From: CAZRIP01 sp964600165
Lineage (GTDB): Bacteria; Elusimicrobiota; Elusimicrobia; UBA1565; UBA9628
DNA length: 29,012 bases
NCBI GenBank assembly: GCA_964600165.1
Contig: CAZRIP010000038.1
Coordinates: 1 to 29,012, forward strand
Reading direction: 5' to 3'
Both the position numbers and the translations under genes were made by a program. A model generated the notes under the pieces. It was given only the letters and a program-made list of their open reading frames with translations. It was not told where the DNA came from and searched no databases. Numbering within the stretch: the first letter of the stretch is position 1; every line of letters begins with the position of its first letter. Shown piece by piece: positions 23,393 to 29,012 of the stretch.

Positions 23393-24193
23393 TCAGGACG
23401 GGTGTTTGCCCCCTTCGATCCAAGGCGCTCGGAAAATCTCCTTCCAATCGTATTGCCATACAGGAACGATTTGGACATGCGACTCCGCGCGGAAGAGAAG
23501 TAGATATTTCTTCAGGAGGGTCTCGAGCAGATCGAGGCACTCGTCGAGCTCCTTCCACGTAGGCACGGCGTCGAAGGCCTTTTGATCGTAATGCGCGACG
23601 CGCTTGTGCGAAAAGAGCTTCACCGAGGCGGCCTTGGCCCGAAGCTCTTGAAGGTCCTTCTCCACTAAGGACGCGTTGATGTTCGGCTCACCCGCGCCGG
23701 CAAATTTGTCGAAGCCTCGGTGGCCCATCTCTGGCGGCATGTTCGTGTAGAGCGACACGAACTTCTCGCGGGAGAGCACGCTCGGCGACCTGGAGATTTC
23801 GGTCAGAAGACGTGCCATCGACGCGACGTCGTCCCTCTGGTCGATCTGCCGACGGACGGCCACGACGGCGGCCTGAGAGTAAACCATACGCATCCAAGAA
23901 TAAAACGTGTCATCCGACTGAATCTTCGGATTGGCTTCGATGACCGCCATCGTCTCCTTGAAGATGTGTCGATTGATGAGAGCCTGCTGGATGTCGACAT
24001 AGATCGCGGAAAGCCACTGGTTCCACTGGTCGAACTGAATCTTGGGTGGTATATTTCGCCGAAAACGTATTTTCACGGGTTTCGAATCTGCCGAATGATC
24101 CGCGAAGGAGTGCGTGTCCCAGTATGCTGCTTCCTCATCCGGAGACTTGAATCGAGGGATCTTGCCCCGTTGTTTATTGCTCTTCGTATTCAT
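23393..24193 (-). CDS. CopG-antitoxin-like N-terminus fused to AbiU2-like HEPN domain
   Basis: In this 266-residue protein, residues 10-45 (KIPRFKSPDEEAAYWDTHSF, then KPVKIRF) match the start of CopG/BrnA-type antitoxins, but the ribbon-helix-helix does not follow. Instead residues 55-235 resemble the AbiU2-type HEPN fold: NRHIFKETMAVIEANP, FYSWMRMVYSQAAVVAVRRQ, then LLTEISRSPSVLSREKF, and a SHKRVAHYD motif with H201. The catalytic RxxxxH of HEPN RNases is not cleanly present. The start overlaps the stop of the GNAT toxin gene (ATGA), making it the third gene of that operon. It may be a defence effector or modulator. The family call is by pattern recognition only. Confidence 0.65.
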   Translation of the reverse strand: MNTKSNKQRGKIPRFKSPDEEAAYWDTHSFADHSADSKPVKIRFRRNIPPKIQFDQWNQWLSAIYVDIQQALINRHIFKETMAVIEANPKIQSDDTFYSWMRMVYSQAAVVAVRRQIDQRDDVASMARLLTEISRSPSVLSREKFVSLYTNMPPEMGHRGFDKFAGAGEPNINASLVEKDLQELRAKAASVKLFSHKRVAHYDQKAFDAVPTWKELDECLDLLETLLKKYLLLFRAESHVQIVPVWQYDWKEIFRAPWIEGGKHPS

Positions 24194-24717
24194 GATTGGA
24201 ATTGCGCGCGCAGATCTTTCATGAGGAGCATCAGTTCAAACTCATCGACCGGTGATCGTTCAAAATCAAAGCGCTCATAAAATCGCCGCGCTTCTTCGTC
24301 GATGGCGTGGACAAGAACTGCTCTTGCCCCTATCGTGTCGGCTGCTGACACGATGCGAAGCAAGGCATCCTTGAGCAGCGCCTTCCCCACTCCTTTCCCT
24401 TTTTCACGGGTATCGACAGCCAGCCGAGCCAATAAAATTACGCCAATCGGATGTTTTGCGAGACCTTTAGATATTCTTGCCGGCGCTTCTTCGGGGCGCA
24501 CGCTACCAGCTACTAACGCGTAATAACCGATCACGACTCCCCCTCGATGAACGACATAAGTTTGAGTGGAGTCGCTCTGCTGATTGATGAGAGCGAATTT
24601 CTTCAACCAACTATTCAGGCTCTCGTTCCCGCAATCAAAGGAGGAAAGATCGTGCGCCTTCGAGAGTTTCTCGATTGGGGAGAACGGGACTTCAGTGGGT
24701 TCTTGCTTGCTGGACAC
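24190..24717 (-). CDS. GNAT-family acetyltransferase toxin (TacT-like)
   Basis: This 175-residue protein has the typical toxin start FSPIEKLSKAHDLSSFDCGNESLNSWL, the acetyl-CoA loop R104-EKGKGVG and the catalytic-type Tyr147 in RRFYERFDF. Toxins of this family acetylate aminoacyl-tRNA and block translation, and are held by a DUF1778 antitoxin. The start codon is GTG at 24717, overlapping the antitoxin stop (TAGTG). The antitoxin gene is immediately upstream and a CopG-HEPN gene immediately downstream, which is an uncommon third member. Confidence 0.9.
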   Translation of the reverse strand: MSSKQEPTEVPFSPIEKLSKAHDLSSFDCGNESLNSWLKKFALINQQSDSTQTYVVHRGGVVIGYYALVAGSVRPEEAPARISKGLAKHPIGVILLARLAVDTREKGKGVGKALLKDALLRIVSAADTIGARAVLVHAIDEEARRFYERFDFERSPVDEFELMLLMKDLRAQFQS

Positions 24718-25004
24718 TAGGGCTCAAGCACGCTGGGCTCGGAAAGAAGTCGGCGGAGCCTAGGCTTGGGCTGTACAGGACGGTCTAATGCGGAAACGAA
24801 GGCCTTCCAGCGATCAGGCGAAAGCGCGAAATGCCGCTCTTCGGAGAGGATGTCTTCAGCTCGAGTGCGGGCGCTCTCAAGAACGAATTCGCTCACGTTT
24901 ATGTCTTGCCGCGAGGCGGCCGTTTCGAACAAGCGCTTATCAGCCTGAGTTGTCCGCAGATTCAGGCGTTCAGAGCGCTTTGGCCGGGCCTTTGTGGTCG
25001 CCAT
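24717..25004 (-). CDS. DUF1778 antitoxin (TacA-like)
   Basis: The protein is 95 residues from the ATG at 25004. The longer frame (25025) begins inside the -10 box and is rejected. The ribbon-helix-helix is SERLNLRTTQADKRLFETAA, then NVSEFVLESAR. The C-terminal FALSPDRWKAFVSALDRP is the usual toxin-neutralising tail. It should bind its own promoter and the adjacent GNAT toxin. A consensus TTGACA-17-TACAAT promoter with an inverted repeat in the spacer lies directly upstream, consistent with autoregulation. Confidence 0.9.
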   Translation of the reverse strand: MATTKARPKRSERLNLRTTQADKRLFETAASRQDINVSEFVLESARTRAEDILSEERHFALSPDRWKAFVSALDRPVQPKPRLRRLLSEPSVLEP

Positions 25005-25016
25005 ATTCGTACTCAC

Positions 25017-25045
25017 ATTGTACATCCACTGGACAGTTCTGTCAA
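25017..25045 (-). promoter_or_regulatory. promoter and operator of the DUF1778-GNAT-HEPN operon
   Basis: TTGACA (25040-25045), a 17-nt spacer and TACAAT (25017-25022) read on the minus strand. The inverted repeat GACAG/CTGTC with a 2-nt centre (25032-25043) lies between them and is a probable antitoxin operator. Confidence 0.85.
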
Positions 25046-25049
25046 GGGC

Positions 25050-25343
25050 CTAAAATGTCCGTTTGAATCGATTTTTCAAGAACGTCTCTAGTTTTCGGCG
25101 AACACGAGGATCTACCGGTAAGTCTCGCTCCATTTTCCCCAGGGAATTGTGCCCGATGCCGGCCATTTGAGAGAACCGCATGATCGACATCCCTAGGCGC
25201 TTCCGGAAGTCGCGGAGCTTGGCGCCGAAGGAAGCCTTCGTAAAATCGATTTTAGGTAGATAAGACGGGCAGATTGTTCGTTTAATAGTCAGGACGGTTC
25301 CCCGATCTGCCCCAAAGGGGACCCCATCTTTTTGTCTTGACAA
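25050..25343 (-). CDS. possible HTH (Xre-like) protein
   Basis: This 97-residue frame has FGAKLRDFRKRLGMSIMRFSQMAGIGHNSLGKMERD at residues 39-74 (given in pieces: FGAKLRDFRKRLG, SQMAGIGHNSLGKMER), a plausible Xre-type helix-turn-helix. The only start for the full frame is TTG at 25343, inside the operator of the divergent Xre-RES pair, and the first 30 residues look non-conserved. The stop is 5 bases before the -35 of the DUF1778 operon. It may be a real small regulator with an unusual start, or a gene fragment. Confidence 0.4.
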   Translation of the reverse strand: MSRQKDGVPFGADRGTVLTIKRTICPSYLPKIDFTKASFGAKLRDFRKRLGMSIMRFSQMAGIGHNSLGKMERDLPVDPRVRRKLETFLKNRFKRTF

Positions 25344-25365
25344 ATGTCAGGACATATATTATACT
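25333..25365 (+). promoter_or_regulatory. promoter and overlapping operators of the Xre-RES pair
   Basis: TTGACA (25337-25342), a 17-nt spacer and TATACT (25360-25365) form the promoter. TGTC and GACA alternate (TGTC tt GACA aa TGTC ag GACA, 25333-25354), forming three overlapping inverted repeats across the -35. On the other strand TATAAT (25359-25364) could serve the divergent HTH ORF. Confidence 0.8.
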
Positions 25366-25383
25366 GTTCTCGAGGGTATAAAC

Positions 25384-25737
25384 ATGACGAAAGTCCTCGA
25401 GCGTTGGGATAAGTCGCTGCAGCGGGTCCAGAAGGAATTGGAGTTGTCCCAAGAGGACCTTGCCCGCGTCCTCGGCATCAGCGCGCGCAATTTCGCGCGC
25501 TGGCTCTCCGGGCAGGTTGAGAATCCCGGTGAGGCCCATCTCCAGAATCTTCAGGAGATCGAGGCCATCGTCGATGAGGCCCGGAAGGCGTTGAAGCCGG
25601 AGTTGGTGTCCGTGTGGTTTCGGACGCCGAATCCAGCCCTCACCGACCTCCGCCCGCTGGACCTTCTGGCGAGTCGTTCCGGGCAGGTCCGAGTGCGGGC
25701 GCTTCTTGGCTCTATTCGCTGGGGCCTTCCTGTTTGA
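25384..25737 (+). CDS. Xre/ParS-type antitoxin of a RES toxin
   Basis: This 117-residue protein has a helix-turn-helix (LSQEDLARVLGISARNFARW, about residues 21-40) and a C-terminal toxin-binding domain with FRTPNPALTDLRPLDLLASR. This matches antitoxins of RES-domain toxins (Xre_MbcA_ParS_C type, consensus .TPNPAL.G.RPLDLL). It starts 18 nt after the -10 with GAGGG as Shine-Dalgarno. The stop overlaps the TTG start of the RES gene. It should repress its own promoter and neutralise the toxin. Confidence 0.92.
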   Translation: MTKVLERWDKSLQRVQKELELSQEDLARVLGISARNFARWLSGQVENPGEAHLQNLQEIEAIVDEARKALKPELVSVWFRTPNPALTDLRPLDLLASRSGQVRVRALLGSIRWGLPV

Positions 25738-26258
25738 GCCCGTCGTCCTGGGATACCAAGCTTAAGTCTCTTCCACGCGCTCGCATCAAGGGCCGCTTCT
25801 TCCGTATGGTCCGAGAAAATGATGCCGAGGATATCCTATCGACCGGCCCCAGCTTCGCTTACGGCGGACGATACAACAAGACCGGTGAGTTCGGGGCGTT
25901 GTACTTGAGCGATGACTCGAAGACCTGTTATCTGGAAAAAATGAAGCAGGTCGGCGGAAATGAAGAACTCCTGCCCCCACAGGCTCTGGGAGTCATCGAA
26001 GTCGATATCCCGGGAGCGCTCGATCTGACGGCCGAAAAAAATTTGAAGGTTCTGGGTATTCCGGAATCTTCGTTGATGGACTTGGTCGACCGGACTCTCC
26101 CCCAGGCGATCGGAGAAGCCGCTCATTCCTATGGCATTCACGCGCTGCGGGTTCAATCAGCCCTGGCTTGCGGGAAGAATCTAGTCATCTTTGACGAGGC
26201 TCTGACCCACAAGGATTGCGAGGTCCATTTGCTCGAAATCCAGAAGTGGAAGTTCTAG
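25734..26258 (+). CDS. RES-domain toxin (NAD-degrading type)
   Basis: The protein is 174 residues from TTG 25734, which overlaps the antitoxin stop (TTGA). The upstream ATG at 25614 lies inside the antitoxin gene and is rejected. RES motifs are R24 (GRFFRMVREND), GGRYN (44-48), Y57 and E68 (YLSDDSKTCYLE) and S142 followed by NLVIFDEAL, which give the Arg-Glu-Ser set of the family. Known members consume NAD+ to stop growth. The gene sits behind its antitoxin in normal order and shows no sign of decay. Confidence 0.88.
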   Translation: MSPSSWDTKLKSLPRARIKGRFFRMVRENDAEDILSTGPSFAYGGRYNKTGEFGALYLSDDSKTCYLEKMKQVGGNEELLPPQALGVIEVDIPGALDLTAEKNLKVLGIPESSLMDLVDRTLPQAIGEAAHSYGIHALRVQSALACGKNLVIFDEALTHKDCEVHLLEIQKWKF

Positions 26259-26430
26259 CGTCTGGATCGGCGGCGCCAATGATCGGAGAAGACCTTCGCG
26301 TCTTCAATCCAGATCAAGGCCTGCATTCGGACGTTTCACGCCCGTAGCCTTCGCGCAAAAGTCGCGCGCATCACGTCGCGTTTCCTGCATCCGGCAAGCT
26401 TCGCCGTTTCGGTTGCGGTGATCTCCTTTC

Positions 26431-26865
26431 TTAGCACGGCAACATAACCTCCGGATACTCTTCGACGTACTTCTCATCGTTGGAACCGTAGTAGGCGACC
26501 GTTCGGGCCCCGAAATCGACGTCATATCGCACGACTCCCGCCCGCCAGCTGGCCGTCAAGAATTCGGGGAACGTGCTTTTCCCGGCCTGGTCGATTCGCA
26601 GCGCTTTGATCAGCGCTTCGCGGTCAAAAGGCGGCACGTCTTGCATACCGGAAATTAGTGGCGCTCCCTGAAACACGACGGGACCGAGTTTCGTTAGATA
26701 AAGGCTCTGGCAGGAAGGCAAGAACCACAGGTTGCTGGTCACGCCCGCCTGCCGAAGGACTTCGGCTAAATACGGAAACCCGCCGACTTTCGGTCGAATG
26801 GCCATGGCGCGCTTCTGGGCCGCCTGTAGAGTCTCAACCGCTTTGCTGATGGTATTGGTATCCAT
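26431..26865 (-). CDS. DUF1398 family protein
   Basis: This 144-residue protein has FPYLAEVLRQAGVTSNLWFLPSCQS (given in pieces: FPYLAEVLRQAGV, WFLPSCQS), DQAGKSTFPEFL, and GVVRYDVDFGARTVAYYG, the typical DUF1398 blocks. Its function is unknown; relatives are small soluble proteins of about 130 residues. A very good Shine-Dalgarno (AAGGAGG) overlaps the stop of the upstream SRPBCC gene and lies about 6 nt before the ATG. It is third in the marR - SRPBCC - DUF1398 operon, so a MarR-responsive inducible function is possible. Confidence 0.88.
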   Translation of the reverse strand: MDTNTISKAVETLQAAQKRAMAIRPKVGGFPYLAEVLRQAGVTSNLWFLPSCQSLYLTKLGPVVFQGAPLISGMQDVPPFDREALIKALRIDQAGKSTFPEFLTASWRAGVVRYDVDFGARTVAYYGSNDEKYVEEYPEVMLPC

Positions 26866-26875
26866 AGCTTCCTCC

Positions 26876-27148
26876 TTATTGCAGGATCTCTTTGAGCTTC
26901 AACATCTCGACATCCATCTCCTTCATGGCGTTATCGAACTGGCCGTCGTCCATGACCGGAGGCTGGAAGAGCGTCATCATCACCGTGGAGCCTTTACCGT
27001 TCGGGACGACGCGGGCGTAGACCGTCCAGGTCGCTTGAGGGTCCTTCCAGACGTGGTCGAGGATGCCGAGCCTCTGCGGAGAACTCGGCCGCCACGCCGT
27101 CGTGGACGAGGGCTTCTCGATGAGGTCTCGGATGATTTTTTGGTTCAT
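26876..27148 (-). CDS. SRPBCC (polyketide cyclase-like) protein, C-terminal half only
   Basis: This 90-residue protein starts at 27148 behind AGGAGG. The longer frame from 27190 overlaps marR and is unlikely. Residues 45-90 (VYARVVPNGKGSTVMMTLFQPP, split here as VYARVVPNGKG and MMTLFQPP, then a MDDGQF...LKLKEIL helix) match the end of SRPBCC/START-like lipid-binding proteins, consensus VPNG.GSEV.FTLF..P.MSD..F...LK.LLE. The first half of the usual 140-150-residue fold is missing. It may be a truncated gene or a minimal domain. The adjacent marR gene often controls such pairs. Confidence 0.65.
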   Translation of the reverse strand: MNQKIIRDLIEKPSSTTAWRPSSPQRLGILDHVWKDPQATWTVYARVVPNGKGSTVMMTLFQPPVMDDGQFDNAMKEMDVEMLKLKEILQ

Positions 27149-27165
27149 GGCCGCCGCCTCCTGGA

Positions 27166-27618
27166 TTAAGATACCGGCTTGTCCGTCCACCCGTGCTTGC
27201 GCACGAGGTCTTGCATGAGATAGAGCAATGCCTGCTTCTGTTTTCGGGGCAAGTGGCCGAAATGAAATTCGTCGTTGGCGTCGGCTTCGCGCCCGAGCTT
27301 AGGCACCAAGGTTCGTCCCGCCTTCGTCAGCGCGATGCGCACGCTTCGCCGGTCCGTCTCCGCGTGCGCCCTGGCAGCTAATCCCTTGCGCAGGACGCGT
27401 TCCACGAGCCGGGAGACCGTGCTGGCGTCGCAACCCATGCGCTCGGCCAGTTGAGACAAAGAGCACGAGCCGAGAGTCCAGATGGATCGCAGCGTCACCC
27501 ATTCAGCGACCGTGACGCCATGGGAAGCCAAACGCTGCTGGAAAGCGCCCGAGACGTGATTCGACACGAGGCGCAGCCAGTATCCGACGTGGTATTCGAG
27601 ATCGCGATGTTCACCCAT
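27166..27618 (-). CDS. MarR family transcriptional regulator
   Basis: This 150-residue protein has the usual winged helix: LGSCSLSQLAERMGCDASTVSRLVERVLRKGL (split: SLSQLAERMGCDAST, VSRLVERVLRKGL), then the wing RAHAETDRRSVRIALTKAGR. Flanking dimerisation helices are complete. The ATG at 27618 lies only 5 nt after a TATAAT box, so the mRNA is probably leaderless. A perfect 8-bp inverted repeat covers the -35 and is a likely autoregulatory operator. The ligand is unknown. Confidence 0.93.
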   Translation of the reverse strand: MGEHRDLEYHVGYWLRLVSNHVSGAFQQRLASHGVTVAEWVTLRSIWTLGSCSLSQLAERMGCDASTVSRLVERVLRKGLAARAHAETDRRSVRIALTKAGRTLVPKLGREADANDEFHFGHLPRKQKQALLYLMQDLVRKHGWTDKPVS

Positions 27619-27623
27619 GCCTC

Positions 27624-27662
27624 ATTATAATGCTAATAACAATATTTGTCAATAACAAATAT
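27624..27662 (-). promoter_or_regulatory. marR promoter and operator
   Basis: TTGACA (27647-27652), a 17-nt spacer and TATAAT (27624-27629) form a full-consensus promoter on the minus strand. ATATTTGT/ACAAATAT with a 5-nt centre (27642-27662) is a perfect inverted repeat over the -35, typical of MarR operators. Confidence 0.88.
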
Positions 27663-27713
27663 ATGAACGAGATCCGCCGCGGGCAAGACTTTCCCGATGC
27701 AAGCCGCGACGCG

Positions 27714-27742
27714 TGGACAGGCGGCCTCGGTTTCGCTACGAT
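27714..27742 (+). promoter_or_regulatory. promoter of the membrane-protein/esterase pair
   Basis: TGGACA (27714-27719), a 17-nt spacer and TACGAT (27737-27742, in GCTACGAT context) end 9 nt before the ATG at 27752. Confidence 0.6.
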
Positions 27743-27751
27743 CGTCCCTGC

Positions 27752-28501
27752 ATGATCCTCCCCGCGCGCGTCGTCGCCGGCCTGGACTTGGCGGGCAAGA
27801 CCTGCGACGCCTTGGGCGGGCTCTATCTCGCGTACGACGTGTTCCGCCGCCACGCGGGGCCGCTGGGGCTGCTCACTCGGGCGGCGACTTACAGCCTGAT
27901 CCTCGGAATCCCGGCGTGGCTGGCGCTCGGGGCGGCGTTCGGAGCCATCGCCGGCGTCGGACTCGGCGCCCTCGTCGCTTTCGATTATTGGGCGCTGGCG
28001 CGCCTCCAGCGGCAGCAGCGCAGTTCGCCGCTGACGCAGTCCTGGTGGTCGGGGACGGCGCGCGGAGCGGCGCTCGGGCTCGCCGTCATGCCCCGGTTCG
28101 GGTGGCGCTTCGGCGCGGCGCTGTCGGCCAGCGAGATCGTCCTGCTGACCGCCGTCTACGCCGCCGGCTGGGTGCCGACGTTCCATTTCTCGAGCGGGCG
28201 ATTCCTCCCCCCGCGCGCGACGCTGCGCGGAGCGGTCCTGCGCGCGGCCGCGATGGGCGCGGGCGCGGCGGCCGCCGCCGCCGGCGTCTGGGGCGTCCTT
28301 CCCGCCGAGCGCTTCGGCGCGCTGATCCTCGGACTCACCGCGTTCTCGGGCCTTTTCCTGTCGCTCGTCGTGCCGTACGTGGAATATTGGATCGAGAGGG
28401 CGCCGGAGGCCTTCTTCATCTACGCCGGCCTGGCGCTGCTCTTTTGCGGGCTGATCTGCGACGCGATCCCGAGCGTCCTCGTGCTGCTGGGCGCCTCGTG
28501 A
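27752..28501 (+). CDS. polytopic membrane protein of unknown function
   Basis: This 249-residue protein is very hydrophobic, with about five to six membrane segments at roughly 45-62, 65-80, 110-140, 165-185, 188-210 and 220-245 (for example ALILGLTAFSGLFLSLVVP and AGLALLFCGLICDAIPSVL). The start at 27752 is chosen because the longer frame (27713) begins inside the promoter. Charged residues are confined to short loops. I do not recognise a transporter or enzyme family. The esterase gene overlaps its stop by GTGA, so the two are co-expressed. Confidence 0.72.
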   Translation: MILPARVVAGLDLAGKTCDALGGLYLAYDVFRRHAGPLGLLTRAATYSLILGIPAWLALGAAFGAIAGVGLGALVAFDYWALARLQRQQRSSPLTQSWWSGTARGAALGLAVMPRFGWRFGAALSASEIVLLTAVYAAGWVPTFHFSSGRFLPPRATLRGAVLRAAAMGAGAAAAAAGVWGVLPAERFGALILGLTAFSGLFLSLVVPYVEYWIERAPEAFFIYAGLALLFCGLICDAIPSVLVLLGAS

Positions 28502-29012
28502 GGTCTCTCATCGTCGCGGCGGCTCTCTTGAGCGCGGGACGAGCGTCCGCTCTCCCGAAGACGGGCTTCCTCGATCGCTCCGTGACGATGGCGGGCGAGA
28601 CCTTTCGCTATCAAGTGTACGTCCCCGCCGGATGGCGCGCGGACGAGAAGTGGCCCGTCGTATTGTTCCTTCACGGCGCGGGACAGAGGGGCGCCGACGG
28701 CTCGCATGAGACCGATATAGGGCTCCCGAACGCGATCCGCGACCGCGCGGCGAGACTCCCGGCCGTCGTCGTGATGCCGCAGTGCCGCGAAGGCAAGACG
28801 TGGGACTCACCGGAGATGCTGGCGCTCGCGCTCGAGGCCCTCGATCGGGCGATCAAGGAATTCAACGGCGATGAGGCGCGCCTCTATGCGACGGGACTCT
28901 CGATGGGCGGCTACGGGACGTGGGAGCTGGCCGCGGCGCATCCCGGCCTCATCGCCGCTTACGCCGTCGTCTGCGGCGGCATGCGGCCGCCCAAAGGCTA
29001 TCCCGACATCCG
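28498..29012 (+). CDS. secreted alpha/beta-hydrolase esterase (partial, C-terminus off window)
   Basis: A frame from GTG 28498 stays open for 171 codons to the right edge. It has a signal peptide (MRSLIVAAALLSAGRASA), then a start typical of PHB-depolymerase/phospholipase-like esterases: YQVYVPAGW, VVLFLHGAGQRG (oxyanion-hole loop) and the nucleophile elbow GLSMGGYGTW with Ser near residue 138. The catalytic Asp and His would lie beyond the edge. It probably hydrolyses esters in the periplasm or outside the cell. The start overlaps the membrane-protein gene by 4 bases. Confidence 0.87.
   Translation, partial: MRSLIVAAALLSAGRASALPKTGFLDRSVTMAGETFRYQVYVPAGWRADEKWPVVLFLHGAGQRGADGSHETDIGLPNAIRDRAARLPAVVVMPQCREGKTWDSPEMLALALEALDRAIKEFNGDEARLYATGLSMGGYGTWELAAAHPGLIAAYAVVCGGMRPPKGYPDI

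Noticed and set aside
26304..26525. 73-codon minus-strand frame after the RES toxin
   Set aside because: It overlaps the DUF1398 gene and has no domain. The 172-bp gap 26259-26430 shows only a weak 6-bp hairpin at 26288-26305.

Overview
The window is high-GC bacterial DNA (by eye well above 60% G+C in most core genes). It comes from a Gram-negative-type cell, because it carries TonB/ExbB/ExbD-type envelope energising proteins and several secreted hydrolases. The gene set (split transketolase, M13 peptidase with a long Ala/Pro-rich N-terminal extension, many overlapping ATGA junctions) reminds me of uncultured Elusimicrobiota-type genomes. That is an impression, not a placement.

Layout, left to right. 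(1) 1-4712, minus strand: TonB-like protein, isocitrate dehydrogenase-like enzyme, two-domain universal stress protein, ExbB, ExbD, a second ExbD and a GYF-like membrane protein that runs off the left edge. (2) 4791-5431: a four-Cys small protein (minus), then two small coupled plus-strand genes ending at a strong bidirectional terminator and a perfect 24-bp palindrome. (3) 5519-11136: split transketolase (minus), a secreted S1/P1 nuclease (minus), and divergent from it a nucleoside/base salvage operon, pnp - pyrimidine phosphorylase - upp (plus). (4) 11082-12870, minus: an orphan IS5-like DNA-binding ORF, a small peptide with four Cys-x5-Cys repeats, and an FNR-like regulator, with three FNR-type boxes around the last two. 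(5) 12956-17079: exported TPR protein, M13 metallopeptidase, tRNA-His and a hairpin terminator. (6) 17165-23139, minus: a tightly coupled five-gene phosphorelay cluster with two histidine kinases, five receiver domains and a class III nucleotide cyclase. (7) 23393-26258: a toxin-antitoxin/defence island, with DUF1778-GNAT followed by a CopG-linked HEPN protein, an HTH ORF, and a divergent Xre-RES pair. (8) 26431-27618, minus: MarR regulator, truncated SRPBCC protein and DUF1398 protein. (9) 27752 to the end, plus: polytopic membrane protein and a secreted serine esterase cut by the window edge. No gene-free stretch exceeds 300 bases. The longest, 23140-23392, shows only a 12-bp palindrome.

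The most striking global feature is promoter layout. At least nine promoter-proximal genes have a -10 hexamer only 5-9 nt upstream of the start codon, often with a good -35 at 17 nt and without a Shine-Dalgarno, which implies leaderless or nearly leaderless mRNAs. Internal operon genes more often have good Shine-Dalgarno sequences or overlap the upstream gene. Eight of the -10 elements share the form GCTANNNT.

The best candidates for undescribed biology are the FNR-box-associated Cys-repeat peptide (11770-12009), the three-gene antitoxin/GNAT/CopG-HEPN operon (23393-25004), and the leaderless promoter system. Regions 6-8 look lower in GC than the rest and are probably acquired or fast-evolving accessory DNA.
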